Assembly: GCA_958366945.1 (NCBI GenBank)
Contig: CATXCY010000001.1
Location: 123,700 to 187,699 of the forward strand
DNA: 64,000 nucleotides
Reading direction: 5' to 3'
Source: Bruticola sp004554425
GTDB lineage: Bacteria; Vulcanimicrobiota; Xenobia; Xenobiales; Xenobiaceae
In this document: positions 44,513 to 52,351 of the stretch, piece by piece
How positions within the stretch are numbered: position 1 is the first letter of the stretch
Layout of the letters: every line of letters starts with the position of its first letter
Position numbers and translations under genes: made by a program
The notes under the pieces: model-generated
What the model was told of the DNA's origin: nothing
What the model saw: the letters and a program-made list of their open reading frames with translations, nothing else
The model's database searches: none

Positions 44513-45568
44513 TTAGTTTAACTTGGGAGCGTAGTCGTTCTCAGCGGTCAGGCGCATAGGCTGCTCGGTGATGTCGCCGATGTTGCCAAAGTGCAAGTCG
44601 GTGAGACGCTCAACTTCTTTCTGAGGCACCTGGTAAACTTCAAAGCGATCGGGATCGAAGCCACCTTTAATGCCCAAAGAGCTGTCGTTGTTGATGATAT
44701 CTTCCTGAGAGAGGATGAAGGAAGCGCTCTTGAGCTCTTTGCCATCATTCCAAACTACAGTTTTGAAGAATTTCATGGGGATCTGAGTAGGCTCATCCAT
44801 CATACCGTTGTTATCAAACTTTGGATCGTCTTTGGAGAAGATGGGGCCGGTAATAACGGTCATTTTTTGACCTTTAGCAGAACCGAGCACGTGATCTTCA
44901 AGTTTGAGCCATTCTCTCTGGTTCAAGCCACCATGTTGCAAAGCGGCGTTGCAATAAGTGAAGGTGTCACGGCTAGCCAATTCGGGATCCTTACCCCAGC
45001 AAGGATCTAAGCGGCGAACCATGTGGCCCTTGTCAATATTGTTATCTTTGTAGGCTTCGTTGCCCAACTGGTACTCGCGAGGAATACGACCATCGATAGA
45101 CCAGCTGCCGGAACGTCTGACATTGCGATGGCTGGTGCCGTCAATATTGCAAATAGCGTAGAAGCACTGCTTGCGCTCTTTGTTCATAACGACAGAGAAG
45201 TTAGTATAGGTGAGTTCGCTCTCACCAGGTTTGTCGGTGCGCATGGCAACTTTGTCTTTAATGGAAGAGCCGAGCTCAGGTAAAGGAAGTTCGGTGCCCA
45301 AGAAGTTTTTGTCGTAGCCATTGCGGCCTTCATACATACTGACGCCTTCGATTTCAATTTCGGAAGCGGCATTGACGTGTCCGGCCTGAGTGCTCTGGAA
45401 GAGACGACCAGCTTTAGCGAATTGCTGTTCTTTGGTGAACTGAGAGCTTTCGTCGCGAACGAAGACATCTTTGCTAGTGCCTTGGAAACCTTCGGGACGC
45501 TTAACGTCGCTCTGCTGGATATTATTAAAGGCAGTAAAAGAACTGCTGGATATGCTACCTAAACCCAT
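44513..45568 (-). CDS. DNA/RNA non-specific endonuclease paralogue 6
   Basis: The 351-residue first copy in transcription direction, with DKGHMVRR, CNAALQ and LNQREWLKLE intact. The N terminus (MGLGSISSSSFTAFNNIQQ) and the short linker (TQAGHVNAASEIEIEG) are its own. The shared KRPEGFQGT and DKVAMRTDKPGESELTYTN segments mark it as a paralogue. ATG 45568 has only a weak AGG upstream. It is downstream of the DUF2339 gene (135 bases) on the same strand. Confidence 0.92.
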   Translation of the reverse strand: MGLGSISSSSFTAFNNIQQSDVKRPEGFQGTSKDVFVRDESSQFTKEQQFAKAGRLFQSTQAGHVNAASEIEIEGVSMYEGRNGYDKNFLGTELPLPELGSSIKDKVAMRTDKPGESELTYTNFSVVMNKERKQCFYAICNIDGTSHRNVRRSGSWSIDGRIPREYQLGNEAYKDNNIDKGHMVRRLDPCWGKDPELASRDTFTYCNAALQHGGLNQREWLKLEDHVLGSAKGQKMTVITGPIFSKDDPKFDNNGMMDEPTQIPMKFFKTVVWNDGKELKSASFILSQEDIINNDSSLGIKGGFDPDRFEVYQVPQKEVERLTDLHFGNIGDITEQPMRLTAENDYAPKLN

Positions 45569-45614
45569 TTAGTTAAACCAACCTAGTTTTAGACATATTT
45601 CCCCCCTTGCAGCT

Positions 45615-45671
45615 ATACTACACAATAAAAGATGTTTATTATACAGAAACTATTTACAAAAATATTAACAT
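45615..45671 (-). promoter_or_regulatory. Candidate promoter region of nuclease 6
   Basis: The minus strand has TTTTATTGTGTAGTAT, sharing TGTAGTAT with the boxes of copies 3-5, preceded by TTTTTGTAAATAGTTTCTG and a TATAAT. It is 47 bases before the start codon. Confidence 0.5.
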
Positions 45672-45703
45672 GAGCCCAGAATCCTTTAAAATTAACTGTT
45701 CGT

Positions 45704-48337
45704 TCAATCGTTATGCCAGCTAGGTTTGTCCATTGCTGGAGACGTCTGAGCCGCTTTAACAGCGGTAGTTTCTTCCAAATTGTTTTTGCTTTCCGCAACC
45801 GAACTATCCATATTGCCTACGTTGGCAGCTCCACTTAGCCTATCGCTAAAAGGAGATTGTGAAGCCGCACTGTCAACTTTTTTGAAAGCATTTTGATCAG
45901 TTAAGTCGGGAATTTCTATATCTTTTAACTCTTGAGTGTCTTTAGAAGAAACACCTTGCGAAGTTGTAGAAGAAGCGGTAGAACCAAGCTCAGGCTCGGT
46001 GCCATTAGTGCTAATGAACTTATCGGCTCCCTTATTACCAAGACGCTTTGAATAGTAGTAGGAAGTTACCAAAAGAGCCACGCCCAAAACGAAGAAAAGC
46101 AGCAACTTATAGACGATAGGCAAATTTATAATATCGTAAGTAATTACTCTAAGCAAAGTAACACAAACGATAAAAATACCACAGTTGGTGATATAACGAT
46201 TCTTAAAGCGAATACCACCCCAAAGGATTGCCGCTGCGTAGAGCATCCACAAAACAGAAGTAATAGAACTTAAATGGCAAACTGCGGCAATATTATGTCC
46301 TTCTATATGAACTAAAGACCAGCCACTAAGCACAGCTCCAACCAGATAAATTTCAGATCCGTAAAGTACAAAAGCGGCAGCTAAAGCCAAAATAGTTAAA
46401 GCGTGAGCTAAAAAGCCGATATTAACTATAGGAATAAATTCGGCATAAGTACCTGTAATGCAACTAAGAATATTGATAGTCAAGCCAAATAAAGACAGAG
46501 CCAAAGCCAAATTGAAACCAATGGCAAAAGCATTGCTCTTAGCCTTTTTGGCTTGAAGCATAGCTTGCAAAGCATAAATAGAACAAACGGCCACTAAGCT
46601 AAAGCAGCTAAAAGCCCACCACTGTTGACCATTTAAACTCAAAACGCGATCTAAAATATCGGCTAATTCTCGACCAAAATAAATATAAGCTAAGGTTATA
46701 CCAGCCCAAAGGTTGAAATCTCTGTATTTTTCATCACCATTGTAGTGACGGAACATTAAATAGCCAAACAGCCAAGCAGCAATAGAAACTCCGAAAATAA
46801 TTATGGCCAGCTTATGAAGTTCTCGATCAGGACTTAAGAAAAAGTCAAATTTGCCATTAAAGTCGGCCACTAGCATAATGAAAAAGGCCAATACATTATG
46901 CAAACCGCTCCAGAAGAAGAGGCGTCGTTGCACTTCCGGCTTGACAACTTTATTAAAAGCAATCCAAAGAATAACTAAACCAGCTATAGAGAGGAAAATA
47001 ACTCTGGACAATGGCTCTTGGAAGTTGTACGCAGAAAGACCGACCACAAATAAGCCAGCATTGACAAAAGCTCTAGCTAAAGTGTTCATATTTTCTGCAC
47101 GCAATTTGGCTAAGCCAAATAAAGCCACCGCAGCCATCATAAAAGCAGCAAAGGCTTGACCTTCACTGTAAATACAATTGGCTCCCAAAGCCATTATTAA
47201 ATGGTTAATCCAAACGGAAGGCTGCTTAGGATTATTTTCGTCTTGGCGGCGGAAGTAATCGTATATCAAGACGATAAGCCAGATGGCTCCCAAAGCATAA
47301 GGGCTAAAAATTCGGTCAGCCTTTTCGAAAATGCCAGTTCGGGTAGCAATAAAAAGCCAGGTTATAGCTAAGTTGATACTAAAAAGTGAATTCCACTTCT
47401 GGCAACGCACAGTACCTATTAAACAAAAAAGAGCCAGAATTACTAAATAGACATCAAAAACATAAGTACTGTCGATAGAAGTTTGAATAAAAATTAAGTT
47501 GGCATAACCAGCCAAAGCTCCCAGACAAATAATGGATTTGCGTTGAGCCCAATAAGCCAATACATAAGTGCCCAACAAAATAAGTGAAGCCAGAGCCAAG
47601 CTTACGTAATTATCCCAAAGATCAAAGTAAACGCTGCCAGCATAAGTTACCATGATAGCCGAAGCTAATCCCAACCCCAAAATGGTTTCGGAAAAGCCGC
47701 GCATATTGTCTTTAGGCAAAAGATAAAAACCTAAGCCCACAAGCACCGAGCTCAAAGCATAGACCGCGCCAACCTTCATAGCTGCAGTCAAAGCCAAAAA
47801 TGGGGATAACCACTTTATGAAGAGGATGACAAAGACGATAATAGCCAGAGCGCCTAATTTATTGAAAAGGCTGCCCAAGAAGAATTGCTCTAAGTTGCTT
47901 TCAGTTTTGGGCTGAGAGGCAACCGTTTTTTGCGCATATAGCCTAGCTTCGTGCGTAGGCGCAGCCGTCGGCGCTGAATTTGTAACAACGTTAGGCTCAG
48001 CAAGTGATATTTTTTCTTTAGCTAACGACAATACTTTTCCAGTAGCCTCTTCAATAGAATCAGCTGCCGTTGGTGCACTAACTGTCCCGTCTAGTTTATT
48101 GTTATCAGCATAAGTAGAAGAAATTGACGATTCGTTTTCTTGTCGACACGCCTTTTGGGTTGAGTCCGGAAGACGTCCGGAAGTGCCGCTAAGGGAAATA
48201 GTCAAATTTTCCAGACCGACTTCAAGCCTCTCTACGCGTTTTTTTAAGCTTTGGCAAGAAGCCATAGCTATAATAGAAAAAATAAATGGCAGGAAAAATA
48301 TTCCTAAAGCCGCGAGCACCAACACAATAAATTCCAA
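45704..48337 (-). CDS. DUF2339 multi-pass membrane protein
   Basis: About 877 residues with an N-terminal anchor, a coiled-coil segment, an Ala/Ser/Thr-rich linker and then more than 20 hydrophobic helices (for example LFNKLGALAIIVFVILFIKW and LGLGLASAIMVTYAGSVYF). These match the DUF2339 (COG5373) family of predicted membrane proteins, whose function is unknown. The C-terminal about 100 residues are polar and disordered. TTG 48337 is preferred, with GGGGAAGGG seven bases upstream; TTG 48355 would overlap that signal. Confidence 0.8.
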   Translation of the reverse strand: MEFIVLVLAALGIFFLPFIFSIIAMASCQSLKKRVERLEVGLENLTISLSGTSGRLPDSTQKACRQENESSISSTYADNNKLDGTVSAPTAADSIEEATGKVLSLAKEKISLAEPNVVTNSAPTAAPTHEARLYAQKTVASQPKTESNLEQFFLGSLFNKLGALAIIVFVILFIKWLSPFLALTAAMKVGAVYALSSVLVGLGFYLLPKDNMRGFSETILGLGLASAIMVTYAGSVYFDLWDNYVSLALASLILLGTYVLAYWAQRKSIICLGALAGYANLIFIQTSIDSTYVFDVYLVILALFCLIGTVRCQKWNSLFSINLAITWLFIATRTGIFEKADRIFSPYALGAIWLIVLIYDYFRRQDENNPKQPSVWINHLIMALGANCIYSEGQAFAAFMMAAVALFGLAKLRAENMNTLARAFVNAGLFVVGLSAYNFQEPLSRVIFLSIAGLVILWIAFNKVVKPEVQRRLFFWSGLHNVLAFFIMLVADFNGKFDFFLSPDRELHKLAIIIFGVSIAAWLFGYLMFRHYNGDEKYRDFNLWAGITLAYIYFGRELADILDRVLSLNGQQWWAFSCFSLVAVCSIYALQAMLQAKKAKSNAFAIGFNLALALSLFGLTINILSCITGTYAEFIPIVNIGFLAHALTILALAAAFVLYGSEIYLVGAVLSGWSLVHIEGHNIAAVCHLSSITSVLWMLYAAAILWGGIRFKNRYITNCGIFIVCVTLLRVITYDIINLPIVYKLLLFFVLGVALLVTSYYYSKRLGNKGADKFISTNGTEPELGSTASSTTSQGVSSKDTQELKDIEIPDLTDQNAFKKVDSAASQSPFSDRLSGAANVGNMDSSVAESKNNLEETTAVKAAQTSPAMDKPSWHND

Positions 48338-48447
48338 TTTTGCACCCTTCCCCAATTTTTAGGCCAGACTTTACCGACCGACAATATAAAATGGTATCGC
48401 AGATTGACTTGCTTAAAATAAAGCCGCTTCCTTCTAAAAAATGGCAC

Positions 48448-48535
48448 AAAAAAGGCCGCTTTTCAGGAAGTGAACTACCAAACGGAGACTTTGTCCCACT
48501 TATGAGAGTCCACTTCTTTTTCGGAAAGCGACCTT
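48448..48535 (-). terminator. Long hairpin terminator after the TPR/SEC-C gene
   Basis: On the minus strand AGGTCGCTTTCCG..AGAAGTGGA and TTCACTTCCTGAAAAGCGGCCT form a long imperfect stem followed by T7, about 25 bases after the stop of the gene ending at 48558. Confidence 0.75.
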
Positions 48536-48557
48536 AGGCTATTTTAACGTTATAAAA

Positions 48558-49808
48558 TTAGGCGTTAATTCCGTGGCACTTTTTGAACTTTTTGCCACTG
48601 CCACAAGGACAAGGATCGTTGCGACCTACTTTAGCCTGAGCATAAGGATTGACTAAGCTCAAAGCTTTACGGAACTCTTCGTTGTTAGGCTCGAAGCCAC
48701 AAGCACGATAGAAAGCGGCGGCAGCTTCTTGCTGCATGCCAGCAGTCAAATAAACCCAACCGGCGGAAAGGTAAGGATAACCGTAACCGCGATCGGACTC
48801 TACGCCTTTAGCAACTTCTTCTTTAGCTTCGTCAATTTTGCCACCCCAAGCCAGAACAGCAGCCAAATTCAAGTGAGCTAAAGATTTCTTCTGGCCATTT
48901 TCTACGATCAAGTATTTGCTGAAGCCTTTATCGCGATACTTATCGTTGGCCTGAAGCAAGAACTCAACAGCTCTGGCCTGAGGATAGGCTTCCAAAAGTT
49001 CGGCAGCGCGACGCAAGTACTTTTCAGCTTCTTCCAAGCTGTCTGTTAAAGCATAAGCTACACCGATATTCAAGCAAACTAAAGCCAAATCATCATCATT
49101 GATGTGCTTGGCTTCAATTTCTTCCATGGATTGCTTCAAATACTTCATGCCGTCTTCAACTTGGCTGTTAAGCATGAGCATAAAGCCGTAGTTGTTAAGT
49201 ACCAAATAATGATGGCACTTTTCTTCTTCGATGCCAGCTTTGTAAACTTCCAAAGCAGCGAGCAAACCTTTGCTACCATAAGCCATAGTAGCGCGGTGCA
49301 TAATAGCCGGAGCCATTTCTTCGCTTAAACCGAGCTCACGGAAGAATTTGCAACTATCATCATATTCGGCCATAGCGGCACGGGATTGGTTGGCGTCTAC
49401 ATAAAGGTTGCCCATGTTGCGGTGGCCGCGTCCCTGACCAGCCTTGTCGCCAAGTTCAGTCCAAATGGATAAAGCTCTGGAATAATGGAAGCGAGCTTCG
49501 TCCAAACGGTTGCGCTGATGATAAGCGGAGCCCAAATATTCATCGGCTTGAGCCATAGCTTCTTGATCATTTACCTTTTCGGCTTCAGCGCGACTGCGGC
49601 GGAACTGAATAATAGCATCATCCATTTTGCCTAAGCGGGAGAAAGCAACTCCGCTAAGGTGGTAAAGGCGAACTAATTCTTCGGGCTGAGAAATTTCTTC
49701 TTTAGCCAAGCGAGACAGTTCTTCTGAAGCTTCAGCGTTTTTCTGAGCATTTAAAAGCTCTTCGACGTTGTCGAGAGCGGCACTGAGATTTACGGCGGTA
49801 TCTGACAT
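48558..49808 (-). CDS. TPR protein with C-terminal SEC-C zinc motif
   Basis: The 416-residue cytoplasmic protein consists of about eight tetratricopeptide-like repeats (for example LYHLSGVAFSRLGKMDDAII and GRGHRNMGNLYVDANQSRA) and ends in a SEC-C zinc finger (GRNDPCPCGSGKKFKKCHG). SEC-C is the zinc-binding segment of SecA and other proteins and here probably gives protein or ribosome contact. The start is ATG 49808 with GGAG five bases upstream; a 22-codon longer frame lacks one. No function is known for this combination. Confidence 0.85.
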   Translation of the reverse strand: MSDTAVNLSAALDNVEELLNAQKNAEASEELSRLAKEEISQPEELVRLYHLSGVAFSRLGKMDDAIIQFRRSRAEAEKVNDQEAMAQADEYLGSAYHQRNRLDEARFHYSRALSIWTELGDKAGQGRGHRNMGNLYVDANQSRAAMAEYDDSCKFFRELGLSEEMAPAIMHRATMAYGSKGLLAALEVYKAGIEEEKCHHYLVLNNYGFMLMLNSQVEDGMKYLKQSMEEIEAKHINDDDLALVCLNIGVAYALTDSLEEAEKYLRRAAELLEAYPQARAVEFLLQANDKYRDKGFSKYLIVENGQKKSLAHLNLAAVLAWGGKIDEAKEEVAKGVESDRGYGYPYLSAGWVYLTAGMQQEAAAAFYRACGFEPNNEEFRKALSLVNPYAQAKVGRNDPCPCGSGKKFKKCHGINA

Positions 49809-50050
49809 TGAGACTCCTATTGTAAGTTGCGGACTTTTTCTGCGATATTTATAAGCCATGCCCGCATTTTTCAAACTTCGAAGCCCGATTTTTCCCCTCT
49901 ATTTTCTTTTATCCTGCTTGAATACTACTACTGAGAGTATGGCACCTAAGCAATGCTCTTTACTGCCACAAAAAGTGAATTTATATCGAATAATTTGCTA
50001 AGATGCTGGCCCTAAAAAAAATTTGCCACCAAGCATAAAAAGGGACTATA

Positions 50051-51364
50051 ATGAGCGGAAAAATCAAAATGATAAGGTCACTTAATACAGTGCTCAGTTC
50101 TCATCGTTATAGTTTCTGGATTGAGGTTAATTTAGACGCTATCCGTCACAATTTCAGAAATTTATCTAAAAACGCTCCCCATTCCCAAATTTTAGCTATA
50201 GTTAAAAGTGAAGCCTACGGCCATGGCCTGGAAACCGTAGCTCTTACCTTAGAGGAAGAAGGGGCTTGGGGCTTCGGAATTGCCAACGTCAACGAAGGGC
50301 GCAGACTGCGTCAGGCCGGTATCACCAAGCCAATTGTCTTGGTAGCTCCTATTTTGGCTACCCAAATTGAAGAAGCAGTCAAGCTTGATTTGCGTCCCCC
50401 AATCATGGACTTAGAATTTGCTCAAGCTATTTCAGATGCTGCCGTCAGACTGGGCAAAAATGCCAAAGTCCATCTTAAAGTAGATACCGGTATGGGACGT
50501 TTGTCCGTGCCTCCAGAAGAGTTGCTCTCTTTCTGCGAGCAAGCTGCCAAATTGCCGAATATAGAAATTGAAGGCATATATTCTCACTTCGCTGCCGCTG
50601 ATCAGCTCGATCAAACCTATACCCAAACTCAATTTGCCAAATTTACCGATTGCATTAAGAAACTTAAGGATCTGGGCATAAACATCCCTTATCATCATAT
50701 AGCTGCTTCAGCCGGCACTTTGCTTCTGCCCAAAACTTGTTTGGAATTGGTACGTCCCGGCATAGCTATTTACGGCTTGTGGCCTTCACAGGAAACAGCT
50801 TTGGTAATGGCTGGACGAGGAAAAGATCTTTACAAGTTGGCTGAAGAACAAGTTAATGGCGATAAACACTTAGACAAATTTGGCTCCGATCAATACAGAG
50901 ACAATTGCGCGGTTGGCTTCTTGCAACCTGCTCTCACTTATAAGGCAGTAGTTTCCCAAGTAAAAACCGCCCAAGCTGGTACTTGTATAGGTTACGGTTG
51001 TACCTTTACCTGTCATCGCACTACCAATATTGCTATCTTGCCTATAGGCTACGCCGATGGTTTGAGCCGTTCATTGAGCAATAAAGGTGAAGTTTTGATT
51101 CGCGGCTATCGTGCTCCTATTATCGGACGTGTATGTATGAATTTATGTATGGTTGACGTTACCGATATTCCCGGCGTACGTCCCGATGATGAAGCTGTTA
51201 TCATAGGCAAACAAGGAAATGATTATATTTCTGCCGACGAAGTAGCCCAAAAACGCGGCACTATATGTTATGAAGTTTTAACAAATTTGCCTATGCATAT
51301 TCCTCGCTTTTACTTAGGGCGACGTCCCTTAACTTTAGAAGAGCAAACTCAAAACGCGAATTAA
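50051..51364 (+). CDS. alr: Alanine racemase
   Basis: Converts L-alanine to D-alanine for peptidoglycan, with PLP. The PLP Lys is in AIVKSEAYGHG (the family usually has VKANAYGHG) and the catalytic Tyr in GYGCTF. RVCMNLCMVDVT and the C-terminal EVLTNLPMHIPR are present. At 437 residues it is about 60 longer than usual. An extra segment of about 45 residues sits between IYGLWPSQE and LQPALTYK (the GRGKDLYKLAEEQVNGDKHL region). ATG 50051 follows AGGGA. It is followed by tcdA after one base. Confidence 0.94.
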   Translation: MSGKIKMIRSLNTVLSSHRYSFWIEVNLDAIRHNFRNLSKNAPHSQILAIVKSEAYGHGLETVALTLEEEGAWGFGIANVNEGRRLRQAGITKPIVLVAPILATQIEEAVKLDLRPPIMDLEFAQAISDAAVRLGKNAKVHLKVDTGMGRLSVPPEELLSFCEQAAKLPNIEIEGIYSHFAAADQLDQTYTQTQFAKFTDCIKKLKDLGINIPYHHIAASAGTLLLPKTCLELVRPGIAIYGLWPSQETALVMAGRGKDLYKLAEEQVNGDKHLDKFGSDQYRDNCAVGFLQPALTYKAVVSQVKTAQAGTCIGYGCTFTCHRTTNIAILPIGYADGLSRSLSNKGEVLIRGYRAPIIGRVCMNLCMVDVTDIPGVRPDDEAVIIGKQGNDYISADEVAQKRGTICYEVLTNLPMHIPRFYLGRRPLTLEEQTQNAN

Positions 51365-51365
51365 C

Positions 51366-52259
51366 ATGGCACAAGAATTAGATCCTAAAAAAGTTTGTTT
51401 TTTCGAACGTCTCATCCGTTTAGTTGGCTTGGAAGGCTTTCATAAGCTGGAAAATGTCCATGTTGCCATTGTTGGTATTGGCGGCGTCGGATCTTGGGCC
51501 AGTGAAGCTTTAGCCCGCAGTGCGGTAGATAGGCTTACTTTAGTTGACTTCGATACTGTCAATCCCAGCAATATTAACCGTCAACTTCCTTGCTTGCATA
51601 GCACTATAGGCCAAAGTAAAGCTGAAGTTATGGCTACTCGCTTGCGACAAATAAACCCTTGGGCCAAAATAGAAGCACTAAAGCTGGTCTATTCTCCAAC
51701 TACTGCGGAAAAATTCTGGCAAATAAAACCAGACTTGGTTTTGGATTGCATAGACAATATCACTTATAAATGCCATTTGCTGAACTACGCTCGCGAGCAT
51801 AAAATTGCCATTGTAACTTCTACCGGCGCCGGCGGGAAAATGGATCCTACACGCATTAAAGTTTGTGACTTAAGCAACACCAAAGTTGATCCTATGGCTT
51901 TACGTATTCGCAAAAAATTGCGCCGCGACTACGCTTTCCCTTCCAATAAGTCATTCCATATACCAGCTGTCTATTCTGAAGAAGATCCCATAAAGCCGTT
52001 TGAAGTAGATTGGAGCTCTCTTTTGGATAAAATTTGCAGCGAAGAAGAAGTCGTCAAAAGTGCCTCTGCTTCCGTAGCCGAATATGAAGATGACGATATT
52101 TACGAAGATGTGGAGAATTTTATTTCCGGACAAGGTAGACATGCTCCACCTTGCGGAACTTCCAGCTTTGTAACTGGAGCTTTTGGCTTAGCTGCCGCTC
52201 AACAAATAGTAAAACTTGTTTTGCAAGCTCCTTTAGGGGCCGAATCGTTTTTGCCTTAG
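51366..52259 (+). CDS. tcdA: tRNA threonylcarbamoyladenosine dehydratase, ThiF/TcdA-type
   Basis: Activates the carboxyl group of t6A37 with ATP and cyclises it to ct6A. The 297-residue protein has the Rossmann GxGGVGSW loop, DFDTVNPSNINRQ, and the TcdA-type ATSTGAGGKMDPTRIKV segment with a DPMALRIRKKLR follow-up. An acidic insertion (EYEDDDIYEDVENF) near the C terminus is not typical. It begins one base after the alr stop, indicating translational coupling. Confidence 0.9.
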   Translation: MAQELDPKKVCFFERLIRLVGLEGFHKLENVHVAIVGIGGVGSWASEALARSAVDRLTLVDFDTVNPSNINRQLPCLHSTIGQSKAEVMATRLRQINPWAKIEALKLVYSPTTAEKFWQIKPDLVLDCIDNITYKCHLLNYAREHKIAIVTSTGAGGKMDPTRIKVCDLSNTKVDPMALRIRKKLRRDYAFPSNKSFHIPAVYSEEDPIKPFEVDWSSLLDKICSEEEVVKSASASVAEYEDDDIYEDVENFISGQGRHAPPCGTSSFVTGAFGLAAAQQIVKLVLQAPLGAESFLP

Positions 52260-52288
52260 TTTAAAAAGCGAAAAATATCCAACACAAA

Positions 52289-52328
52289 AAAAGCAGAACA
52301 CTATAACTATATAGTGTTCTGCATTTTT
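52289..52328. terminator. Terminator between tcdA and the caspase-like gene
   Basis: GCAGAACACTAT / ATAGTGTTCTGC form a perfect 12-bp stem with A8 before and T5 after, so it may serve both converging genes. Confidence 0.9.
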
Positions 52329-52351
52329 ATAAATAGCTTTTGGCGAACAAG

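Noticed and set aside
37759..45568. Polymorphic toxin locus with immunity genes
   Set aside because: No small partner genes lie between the nucleases and no secretion-marker domains are recognisable.
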